NCBI GenBank assembly: GCA_959605275.1
Contig: CAUHFD010000163.1
Coordinates: 1-6,488 of the forward strand
Direction: 5' to 3'
DNA: 6,488 nt
Source: an uncultured Eubacteriales bacterium
GTDB taxonomy: Bacteria; Bacillota; Clostridia; Oscillospirales; Ruminococcaceae
The notes under the pieces were generated by a model. It searched no databases. It was not told the origin of the DNA and was given only the letters and a program-made list of their open reading frames with translations. This document shows positions 1 through 5,085 of this stretch, piece after piece; positions within the stretch are counted from its first letter, which is position 1; every line of letters starts with the position of its first letter. Made by a program: the position numbers and the translations under genes.

Positions 1-49
1 TAAAATCTTTGATAATTTTGTTAAGTGAAACAGTAAACTGTCCTGCCAT
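1..49 (-). CDS. 5' end of a gene leaving the window; possibly HPr kinase/phosphorylase
   Basis: Seen: on the minus strand an ATG at 49-47 opens a frame that stays open to the window edge and encodes MAGQFTVSLNKIIKDF. A GAAAGGG ribosome binding site (61-67) lies 11 nt upstream, and a good sigma-A promoter lies at 111-139, so a real gene start is likely even though only 16 codons are present. Family knowledge: HPr(Ser) kinase/phosphorylase proteins of Clostridia commonly begin with a short segment of the type 'FTVSLxKIIxEF', before the N-terminal domain. HprK phosphorylates HPr on Ser46 for carbon catabolite control. The identification rests on this short stretch alone and is tentative; that a protein-coding gene starts here is much safer. 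The competing ATG at 60-58 is in another frame and sits inside the ribosome binding site. Confidence 0.45.
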   Translation of the reverse strand, partial: MAGQFTVSLNKIIKDF

Positions 50-110
50 AACCGGTTCATCCCTTTCTGACCAATTGCAAACATTGATTACAACATTAAC
101 ATATATATTC

Positions 111-139
111 ATTATACAATATTATTCATTTTCATTCAA
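111..139 (-). promoter_or_regulatory. Sigma-A promoter for the left-edge gene
   Basis: Read on the minus strand: -35 TTGAAT (139-134, 4 of 6 consensus), 17-bp spacer, -10 TATAAT (116-111, perfect). Transcription would start near 104, giving a leader of about 55 nt to the ATG at 49. It points away from the glycosyltransferase promoter at 242-270, so the roughly 255 bp between the two starts is a divergent promoter region. Confidence 0.7.
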
Positions 140-241
140 CAGATAATTGTGTTGTTTCCATTTATTTTTTTGTTGCGGCACGATCTCTCGTGTGTTTTGG
201 TACGCCAATTCTTATATTTTTCTGACAAATTGTGCCGGGTG

Positions 242-270
242 TTTACTTTTAGAAATCAAAATGCTATAAT
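242..270 (+). promoter_or_regulatory. Extended -10 promoter of the glycosyltransferase gene
   Basis: -35 TTTACT (242-247, 4 of 6 consensus), 17-bp spacer, perfect -10 TATAAT (265-270) preceded by TGC (262-264), which makes an extended -10 element. The expected start near 277 leaves a short leader of about 30 nt before the coding region at 306. The rest of the 50-290 stretch holds the opposite promoter (111-139) and AT-rich spacer DNA; I see no other gene there. Confidence 0.75.
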
Positions 271-294
271 AAAAAGCAAAAAGTGGTTTATTGC

Positions 295-300
295 AAGGAA
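295..300 (+). promoter_or_regulatory. Ribosome binding site deciding the glycosyltransferase start
   Basis: AAGGAA is the only good Shine-Dalgarno match ahead of a cluster of in-frame starts: TTG 291, ATG 300, GTG 303, ATG 306 and ATG 312. It excludes TTG 291, which lies upstream of it, and ATG 300, which overlaps it. It has a workable distance to ATG 306 (about 6 nt) and a long one to ATG 312 (about 11-12 nt). Confidence 0.6.
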
Positions 301-305
301 TGGTG

Positions 306-1493
306 ATGGAAATGAAAATAGCTTTATTTACAGAAACATATTTACCTTACATTAACGGCGTGGTGACCCACGTAAAAATATTAAAGGAAGGGCTGGAAAA
401 ACTTGGGCATAAAGTGCTCGTTGTAACAGCCGACCCTCATACGCATCGCTATTATGTTAAGGACAGCGTATTGCACTGTCCGGCAAAAAGCTTTAAACGT
501 TTTTATGATTATGGATTGGCTTCTCCGGTTAGTACAAGACGTTTAATGTATCTGAAAGAATTTGATCCGGATATTATTCATATTCATAATGAATTCGGCG
601 TTGGATTTTCGGGTGCTATGATTGCTAAAATTTTGAAAAAGCCATTGGTTTATACCCTTCATACCATGTATGACGAATATTTATATTATGTTGCGCCGCG
701 TCCGCTTTTGCCGGTCGTGAAGCGAATCTCACATAGATATGCAAAATTTTTGGCATCCAGAGCTTCTGCTCTGACCGGTCCCTCTAAAAAAGTACAGCAA
801 TTCTTTGATGAATGCGGCGTGGATAAAGATGTAGCGGTCGTTCCGAACCCGGTCGAGCTCGATATTTTCCAGCCGGAAAATATCGATGAGCAGAAAAAAG
901 AAGCGTTCCGCCAAAAGCATAATATTTCACCGGACGATATGCTGCTCTGCTTTTGCGGCAGATTAGGCAGAGAAAAAAGTGTGGATGTATTGCTTGATTA
1001 TTGGTCTAAGGTCATAAAACCATCTGATCATTGTAAATTGATGATCATCGGTGACGGTCCTTCCAAACCGGAATTAGAGGAACAGGCAGCACGTTTGGGA
1101 ATCACTGATACCGTATTTTTTGTCGGAAAGATTATGCATGATGATCTGCCCCCGTATTATGCCTGCTGTGACTTATATATTACCGCTTCCCTGTCTGATA
1201 CCAATTCGATTTCTATGTTGGAGGGTATGGCAACCGGATTGCCAGTGTTGCAGCGTTTTGATGAATTAAATGAAGGACAAGTTCGTGACGGCGTAAATGG
1301 TTATATTTTCTACGATGAAAAAGATATGTATCGGGAAATCATGGCATATAAGAATAAGACCAAAGAAGAAAAAGAAGCGCAGCGCTTTGCGGTAAGAGAT
1401 TCAGTCAAACAAGCCGGAGCAGCCGATTTAGCAAATTATTTGCTGACGATCTATCGTGATATCAAATTTCCGGAAAATCATAAAGTGAGATAA
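306..1493 (+). CDS. Family 4 glycosyltransferase (GT-B fold, glycolipid-synthase-like)
   Basis: Predicted cytoplasmic or membrane-associated retaining glycosyltransferase of CAZy family GT4, 395 aa, a normal length. The N-terminal acceptor domain opens with KIALFTETYLPYINGVVTHV (residues 4-23), the typical start of the diacylglycerol glucosyltransferase/PimB-like branch; IIHIHNEFG (90-98) and YTLHTMYDEY (116-125) follow. The C-terminal donor domain has VVPNPVEL (178-185), GRLGREKS (218-225), IIGDGP (247-252) and LEGMATGLPV (305-314). The EX7E donor motif appears as D298-x7-E306, so its first acid is Asp. The start at 306 was chosen from the AAGGAA site; ATG 312, giving MKIALF, is the main alternative and differs by two residues. 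It is a single-gene unit with its own promoter and a terminator at 1547-1574. Glucosylation of diacylglycerol for membrane glycolipid or lipoteichoic-acid anchor is plausible, but donor and acceptor cannot be fixed from sequence. Confidence 0.9.
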   Translation: MEMKIALFTETYLPYINGVVTHVKILKEGLEKLGHKVLVVTADPHTHRYYVKDSVLHCPAKSFKRFYDYGLASPVSTRRLMYLKEFDPDIIHIHNEFGVGFSGAMIAKILKKPLVYTLHTMYDEYLYYVAPRPLLPVVKRISHRYAKFLASRASALTGPSKKVQQFFDECGVDKDVAVVPNPVELDIFQPENIDEQKKEAFRQKHNISPDDMLLCFCGRLGREKSVDVLLDYWSKVIKPSDHCKLMIIGDGPSKPELEEQAARLGITDTVFFVGKIMHDDLPPYYACCDLYITASLSDTNSISMLEGMATGLPVLQRFDELNEGQVRDGVNGYIFYDEKDMYREIMAYKNKTKEEKEAQRFAVRDSVKQAGAADLANYLLTIYRDIKFPENHKVR

Positions 1494-1546
1494 TTATTGT
1501 CTACTGAACAAATCAAAAATTAGTATTAATCATGACGAAAAAGCCA

Positions 1547-1574
1547 CAGCCCGAAACGATATCGTTTCGGGCTG
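1547..1574. terminator. Bidirectional terminator between convergent genes
   Basis: A perfect 28-bp palindrome with 14-nt arms (CAGCCCGAAACGAT and its reverse complement) and no spacer; in RNA the central bases would form the loop. The plus side is followed by AATTTTATT and the minus side by TGGCTTTTTCG, so it can terminate both the glycosyltransferase transcript (stop at 1493) and the tmk transcript. The tmk stop codon (1581-1579) is only 4 bp from the palindrome and overlaps the plus-side T-run. Confidence 0.85.
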
Positions 1575-1578
1575 AATT

Positions 1579-2202
1579 TTATTCAAAAAAATGCCGTACC
1601 TTGCTCCAAATTTCTGCTTCTACCTGTTCGGGCGAAAGGTCGCCGTTGACAATAATCACGTTTTCTTTGCCTTTCACCAAGTCAAAGATATGGAAGAATC
1701 GGTTCCGAATGGCAGTTAATTGATCCATTGTTTCATAAAGTTCTGTTTCCTGCCGATTAGAGAGAATCCGTTTTACCGCAACCTCCGGCGAAACATCCAC
1801 AAAAATGTGCGCAGCAGGTTTTAAGATTTGCGTCGCCTGCTCATTTAATTGCATAACCCATTCTAAAGGCGCTGTTGCGCTGTTATAAGCATAGGATGAC
1901 AAATAGTATCGATCGGAGATCACATGAACACCGGAGTTGATTTTCTTGCAAATTCCATTATATTCATTCAGTAAATGATCCAACCGGTCCCCTGCGAATA
2001 ATGTGGCAGTTACCCTTTCATCAACAATCAATCTTTTTTGTAATATTTGATTTACAATGGAACCAACAGGACCACTTGTAGGTTCTCTGGTTTCACAGCA
2101 AAGATGCCCCCTTTTTAACAATCGTTGTACTAATAGATGCAGTTGTGTCGTTTTTCCGCTACCATCTATACCCTCAAAAGCTAAAAAGACGCCGCTTTTC
2201 AT
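1579..2202 (-). CDS. tmk: Thymidylate kinase (dTMP kinase)
   Basis: Phosphorylates dTMP to dTDP with ATP in the cytoplasm, the step common to de novo and salvage dTTP synthesis. The protein is 207 aa, the usual length. Seen: P-loop EGIDGSGKTTQ (10-20), TREPTSGPVGS (38-48) of the dTMP site, LFAGDRLDHL (68-77), SDRYYLSSYAYN (96-107) with the DR catalytic/base-binding pair, IFVDVSPE (133-140), and a lid-like stretch with R145, R150, R166 and R168. The usual Gln of the AYQ motif is Asn107. The ATG at 2202-2200 follows a GAAAGGA site (2213-2219) by 10 nt. It lies downstream of tRNA-Gly and its terminator; I found no clear promoter of its own, but a 17-bp palindrome sits in its leader. It ends against the shared terminator at 1547-1574. 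Deoxynucleoside kinases share the fold, but the motif set fits dTMP kinase best. Confidence 0.93.
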   Translation of the reverse strand: MKSGVFLAFEGIDGSGKTTQLHLLVQRLLKRGHLCCETREPTSGPVGSIVNQILQKRLIVDERVTATLFAGDRLDHLLNEYNGICKKINSGVHVISDRYYLSSYAYNSATAPLEWVMQLNEQATQILKPAAHIFVDVSPEVAVKRILSNRQETELYETMDQLTAIRNRFFHIFDLVKGKENVIIVNGDLSPEQVEAEIWSKVRHFFE

Positions 2203-2234
2203 TTAAATTCATTCCTTTCAAGCTACACCACGTT

Positions 2235-2251
2235 TTGGAATGTCATTCCAA
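2235..2251. promoter_or_regulatory. 8-1-8 palindrome in the tmk leader, candidate operator
   Basis: TTGGAATG, one central base, CATTCCAA: a perfect inverted repeat ending 32 bp ahead of the tmk ATG. The architecture is that of a dimeric repressor site; as RNA it could only form a short hairpin (6 bp, 5-nt loop) and it lacks a T-run, so it is not a terminator. No regulator can be named from the sequence, and no convincing -10/-35 pair overlaps it. Confidence 0.4.
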
Positions 2252-2286
2252 CAAGATGTTTTTCGTCGAGAATATTTGAAAATAAC

Positions 2287-2313
2287 AAGCCCTATGGATT
2301 GTCCATAGGGCTT
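2287..2313 (-). terminator. Intrinsic terminator of the tRNA-Gly transcript
   Basis: Perfect 12-bp stem (AAGCCCTATGGA, 3-nt loop, then its complement) beginning 14 bp past the encoded CCA end of the tRNA. In the minus direction it is followed by GTTATTTTC, a moderate U-tract; in the plus direction by CTATTTTTTC, a better one. As no plus-strand gene ends here, the natural customer is the tRNA. Imperfect termination could let the tRNA promoter feed tmk, which starts 85 bp further on. Confidence 0.8.
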
Positions 2314-2327
2314 CTATTTTTTCAATA

Positions 2328-2403
2328 TGGAGCGGGTTACGAGGCTCGAACTCGCTACCTCCACCTTGGCAAGGTGGCGCTCTACCAGATGAGCTAAACC
2401 CGC
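2328..2403 (-). tRNA. tRNA-Gly (anticodon GCC)
   Basis: A 76-nt cloverleaf on the minus strand. The acceptor stem pairs GCGGGTT with AACCCGC, the discriminator base is T, and the CCA end is encoded (2330-2328). The D arm is GCTC/GAGC with a GGTA-containing loop. The anticodon stem is CCACC/GGTGG with loop TTGCCAA, anticodon GCC, reading GGC and GGT glycine codons. The T arm is GCGAG/CTCGT (one G-U pair) with loop TTCGAGC. It has its own promoter (2462-2490) and terminator (2287-2313), so it is a monocistronic tRNA unit between yesL and tmk. Confidence 0.97.
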
Positions 2404-2406
2404 GGG

Positions 2407-2463
2407 ATATAAAGGACCATTGTACCGAATCCCATCGGAATATATCAAATAGATCCTTTATAT
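2407..2463. repeat. Inverted repeat framing the tRNA-Gly leader
   Basis: ATATAAAGGACC (2407-2418) and GATCCTTTATAT (2452-2463) form a 10-bp perfect inverted repeat, 12 bp if one G-U type pair is allowed. A smaller repeat, CCGA...TCGG (2425-2438), lies inside. The distal arm touches the -10 box of the tRNA promoter and the proximal arm ends 4 bp from the mature tRNA 5' end. Because transcription should begin near 2455, only about half of the outer stem would be in the RNA, which favours a DNA-level role or chance over an RNA fold. Confidence 0.5.
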
Positions 2464-2490
2464 TATATCAAAAATTCAAATATTTGTCAA
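2462..2490 (-). promoter_or_regulatory. Full-consensus sigma-A promoter of tRNA-Gly
   Basis: Read on the minus strand: TTGACA (2490-2485), exactly 17 bp, TATAAT (2467-2462); both hexamers are perfect. The start near 2455 gives a leader of about 50 nt, removed by RNase P. The -35 box contains the TGA stop codon (2489-2487) of the upstream membrane-protein gene, so the promoter is nested in that gene's 3' end. Confidence 0.92.
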
Positions 2491-3359
2491 GAAATCGTTT
2501 TGTTTTTCTTAATTTTCGTCCGAACTTCTACCGGTTGATCTGGTACTTCCTGACGTCCCATATCACGGAAAACAGCCTCATCGTCATTGTCTTCCTCTTC
2601 CTCATCAAGATGTAGGGTGCGTTTGATCTGCTCCGGAATTTCTTCCATCGGCATATCACGATAATAAGGCTCTACAACGTATTTGATAATGTATTGATAG
2701 GAATTGTAGGCAACAATAAAACCAATAGTCGATAAAATAATCAGCGGAATTAAGATAATGAGCGGAATGAAAAACAGCACTCCAACTACCGTCAGCGCAA
2801 CGATCACCACAATAAAGAAGGTCGTGATCAAATTGGTTTTTAACCCGATGCAGGTTAGCAAAAAGGAATTTTTCAGAATATGTTTGATCTTTAAATTGGT
2901 GGTTACAATCAGCAAATGAATGTAATAATGCATCATAAAATAAATGAGCAGTGCCGACATGCAAAGGATCAACGGTATGTAGAACACCCAACTGGAGCTG
3001 ACCTGAGCCTGATAGAAACTAATGGAAAAAGGCAGAAGCAAGAACAGAAGCACGTCCAGTAAAAAAATAACGGTAGACTGTTTCCAGTTCTTTTTAAAGC
3101 CCTCAAAAAAATCAGAAGCCAAAAATACCGGTTCTTCATTTGCCAGTTTGCGCTGTACAAAAGTAAATCCTGCGGTTGCTGCGCCGATAGTCACGATTGG
3201 AATACAGCAAGCAAAATACAATAAATTCAAAGTCACTAATTTCCAAAACTTTCTGAAATACAGCTCCCAAAAATAAAAGAATCGCTTTTTATTTGTTTTT
3301 CCTTTGCTGACGCCGGGACCTGCCTTTGAATAATCAAATAACCCAAAAAAACCAGCCAT
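2487..3359 (-). CDS. YesL-like DUF624 multi-pass membrane protein
   Basis: A 290-aa integral membrane protein of the YesL/DUF624 family, which is widespread in Firmicutes and has no firmly assigned biochemical role; some members sit near sugar-transport genes. Seen: the family-type start GFFGLFDYSKAGPGVSKG (3-20), a basic segment, then FRKFWKLVTLNLLYFACCIP (35-54) and DFFEGFKKNWKQS (83-95), both typical. Hydrophobic segments lie at about 40-66, 96-117, 124-152 and 175-218; the last is long enough for two passes. The C-terminal tail (about 235-290) is hydrophilic, with an acidic cluster at 252-261 and a lysine-rich end (282-287), probably cytoplasmic. Start: ATG at 3359 with strong GGAGGAA (3368-3374) 8 nt away. 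It has its own promoter (3398-3426). No terminator follows; its stop lies inside the tRNA-Gly -35 box. There is no sugar-utilisation gene nearby, so the usual contextual hint is missing. Confidence 0.82.
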   Translation of the reverse strand: MAGFFGLFDYSKAGPGVSKGKTNKKRFFYFWELYFRKFWKLVTLNLLYFACCIPIVTIGAATAGFTFVQRKLANEEPVFLASDFFEGFKKNWKQSTVIFLLDVLLFLLLPFSISFYQAQVSSSWVFYIPLILCMSALLIYFMMHYYIHLLIVTTNLKIKHILKNSFLLTCIGLKTNLITTFFIVVIVALTVVGVLFFIPLIILIPLIILSTIGFIVAYNSYQYIIKYVVEPYYRDMPMEEIPEQIKRTLHLDEEEEDNDDEAVFRDMGRQEVPDQPVEVRTKIKKNKTIS

Positions 3360-3397
3360 TTTTGTACTTCCTCCAGTATGATATAAGCAATACTATT

Positions 3398-3426
3398 ATT
3401 ATGCAGAATTTCACGTTTTTTGTCAA
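3398..3426 (-). promoter_or_regulatory. Sigma-A promoter of the YesL-like gene
   Basis: Read on the minus strand: perfect -35 TTGACA (3426-3421), 17-bp spacer, -10 CATAAT (3403-3398, 5 of 6). It is in the 93-bp gap after the spoIIM-like stop. That gap contains a T-run (in AAATTTTTTTAAA) but no GC-rich hairpin, so read-through from the upstream genes is possible and this promoter adds to it or replaces it. Confidence 0.85.
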
Positions 3427-3452
3427 CCGATTTAAAAAAATTTATTGTTTGT

Positions 3453-4064
3453 TCACGATAACACCAAAAATCCGGAAAATAAAAAGTTAACGGTACTGTC
3501 TACTACCGCAGCGATCAACATGATTCCGGAGAGCACTAAAAATTTAGCACAATAAAGTTTGATCACACGCGGCGATAATCCGCCCGGTAATCTTGGTACA
3601 AATGTCGCGAGAAATAACAGCGATAATTTAAAAGCTTCTCTGCTTGCCAGTATGATCGCGAAAGTGGAGAAAATCGCTGCCGGCAAAATAATAGCGGCGC
3701 TGAAAGCGATGCCTTTCAACGCATAGGTAATATACAAATACCCCAGAGAAGTACCTAATCCCAGACCTTTAAAAAAAGGCAGGATAACAATTGCCGGTAT
3801 CGATACGGAACTGAATCCTAATAAAAATAAAGCCAAAACAAAACATCCGGAGGACCAGAGAGAATTAAAAAATGTAACTGCCATTGATTGCTCTGCCCTG
3901 CTGTTCATATATCCCTTTGTCATAAAAGACAGTGAATGCAGCATTTTGTCATCACCAAAGCCCACAACTAATGCGCCATATGCCATTCCTATGAAAAAGA
4001 GCGCAGCCATTATCGCTGTTAACTTATTTTTTTTAACGAATTCGGATATGCCTGTCCCGGTCAT
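3453..4064 (-). CDS. spoIIM: Stage II sporulation protein M (SpoIIM) family membrane protein
   Basis: A 203-aa multi-pass membrane protein of the SpoIIM/DUF95 family. Known in Bacillus: SpoIIM joins SpoIID and SpoIIP in the complex that remodels septal peptidoglycan during forespore engulfment. Seen: a short cytoplasmic N-terminus, then hydrophobic segments at about 15-37, 68-87, 90-112, 117-140 and 173-199. The family core PFFKGLGLGTSLGYLYITY (96-114) is followed by KGIAFSAAIILPAAIFSTFA (117-136), matching the usual 'KG..G......G..G......ILP' pattern. Start: ATG 4064 with AAAGGA about 9 nt upstream. It lies 116 bp after proC in the same direction; that gap holds no convincing terminator or promoter, so co-transcription is likely. 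No spoIID or spoIIP is in the window. Other SpoIIM-family proteins are not all sporulation-specific, so the family is surer than the role. Confidence 0.82.
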   Translation of the reverse strand: MTGTGISEFVKKNKLTAIMAALFFIGMAYGALVVGFGDDKMLHSLSFMTKGYMNSRAEQSMAVTFFNSLWSSGCFVLALFLLGFSSVSIPAIVILPFFKGLGLGTSLGYLYITYALKGIAFSAAIILPAAIFSTFAIILASREAFKLSLLFLATFVPRLPGGLSPRVIKLYCAKFLVLSGIMLIAAVVDSTVNFLFSGFLVLS

Positions 4065-4180
4065 GCTTCACATTCCTTTCTTTGATACGTATTAGAATGT
4101 TCTGATAAGGACATCCTGATATATAGTATTCAAAGATGGACAACTTTATGACAAGAAAAGAAGCACTCTGCCGGAGCATA

Positions 4181-5005
4181 TTATTTTGCAAGCTCGTAAC
4201 CTCTTTGCGCACAAGCTTCACAAGCTTTTTTGACAATTTCTTCAAAATTCCGGTCAATCAATACTTCCGACCCTTTGAGCGTAGTTCCGCCCTTGGAGCT
4301 AACCATTGTAATCAGCTCGTCAATGGATTTTCCGGTTTCGGTCATCATTTTTGCGGAACCGATCAAGGATTGACAAAATAGTTCCAATGCCGCTTTTTCG
4401 TCAATGTTTTTTTCTTTCGCATAATCAACAAATGCTTTTGCAAATCGGTAGATATATGCCGGACTGCTGCCGTTGATCGGAATAATATCTATCATTTTCT
4501 CTTCTTCTGTTACAGCGACTTTGCCGGCAGAAGAAAAAATATCAAACACCTGACGGAATTCTTCCTCAGACACCGGCGAAATTTTTGCCATTGCAGTGGC
4601 ACCGTATCCAATCAACAGCGGCGTGTTCGGCATTACGGTGACAACTTTAGCGTCAAAGCCAAGTGCTTCTTTCAGATAAGAAGATGATATTCCGGCTGCA
4701 ATCGAAATAACAACTGCGTCTCTGTTCATCGAAGATTTTAAAATCGGTAAAATCTCGGGCATATTCTGAGGTTTGACTGCAAGCACGATCAAATCGCTGA
4801 TTGCTGACATTGCCGCAACACTTTTCCCGTTTTTTACCTTGTATTCCGACAAAGCCTCTACTTTGTGTGCATCCAGATCATAAGCATAAATTTGATAATT
4901 TTCGGACAGTGATCCGGTTGCCACACCTTTGATAATAGCGGTCGCCATGTTACCCGCACCGATAAATGACAGATTTTTCATTTGAAGGGGCAAAAAATGA
5001 TTCAT
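4181..5005 (-). CDS. proC: Pyrroline-5-carboxylate reductase
   Basis: Catalyses the last step of proline synthesis, NAD(P)H-dependent reduction of 1-pyrroline-5-carboxylate, in the cytoplasm. It is 274 aa, normal length. Seen: Rossmann dinucleotide loop FIGAGNMATAI (14-24), LAVKPQ (75-80), ISIAAGIS (100-107), VMPNTPLLIGYGAT (124-137), and the helical dimerisation/substrate domain with INGSSPAYIYRFAKAF (177-192) and SSKGGTTLKG (236-245). These last two correspond to the family's GSGPAY and SPGGTT signatures, with G-to-S and P-to-K changes. Start choice: ATG 5005 has a weak GAAGATAGG site and an in-frame TAG two codons upstream; ATG 4981 (MKNLSFIGAGN) matches the usual protein start but has no Shine-Dalgarno sequence. 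It begins 80 bp after the SCIFF maturase stop. proA and proB are not nearby. Confidence 0.93.
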   Translation of the reverse strand: MNHFLPLQMKNLSFIGAGNMATAIIKGVATGSLSENYQIYAYDLDAHKVEALSEYKVKNGKSVAAMSAISDLIVLAVKPQNMPEILPILKSSMNRDAVVISIAAGISSSYLKEALGFDAKVVTVMPNTPLLIGYGATAMAKISPVSEEEFRQVFDIFSSAGKVAVTEEEKMIDIIPINGSSPAYIYRFAKAFVDYAKEKNIDEKAALELFCQSLIGSAKMMTETGKSIDELITMVSSKGGTTLKGSEVLIDRNFEEIVKKACEACAQRGYELAK

Positions 5006-5085
5006 AACCTATCTTCATTCGGATATGAATATATTTTGATGCCCGCGTCCCACCTTTCTTCATTTCTTTTCAACCCGACAAAATA

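Noticed and set aside
176..237. CGGCAC ... GTGCCG inverted repeat and a nearby CACGA/TCGTG mini-hairpin (179-192) upstream of the glycosyltransferase promoter
   Set aside because: Arms of 5-6 bp, 50 bp apart in the first case, are expected by chance, and neither is placed like a terminator or a standard operator.
149..355. Open frame on the plus strand crossing the glycosyltransferase promoter
   Set aside because: It covers the -35/-10 elements and the ribosome binding site, overlaps the glycosyltransferase start in another frame, has no ribosome binding site, and its translation resembles no family.
3428..3452. T-run after the spoIIM-like gene as a terminator
   Set aside because: The AAATTTTTTTAAA stretch has no GC-rich stem before it.
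4147..4178. Possible terminator after proC (GCTC-CGGCA-GAG hairpin followed by a T-rich stretch)
   Set aside because: Only three Watson-Crick pairs plus wobbles, and the T-run is interrupted; too weak to call.
4033..4257. Open frame on the minus strand across the proC-spoIIM gap
   Set aside because: It overlaps the ends of both well-supported genes in another frame and has no family resemblance.
4930..5048. Short minus-strand frame beginning MKKGGTRASKYIH between the SCIFF maturase and proC
   Set aside because: About 37 codons, running into proC out of frame, with no recognisable product; the AAAGGTGG stretch lies inside it rather than ahead of it.
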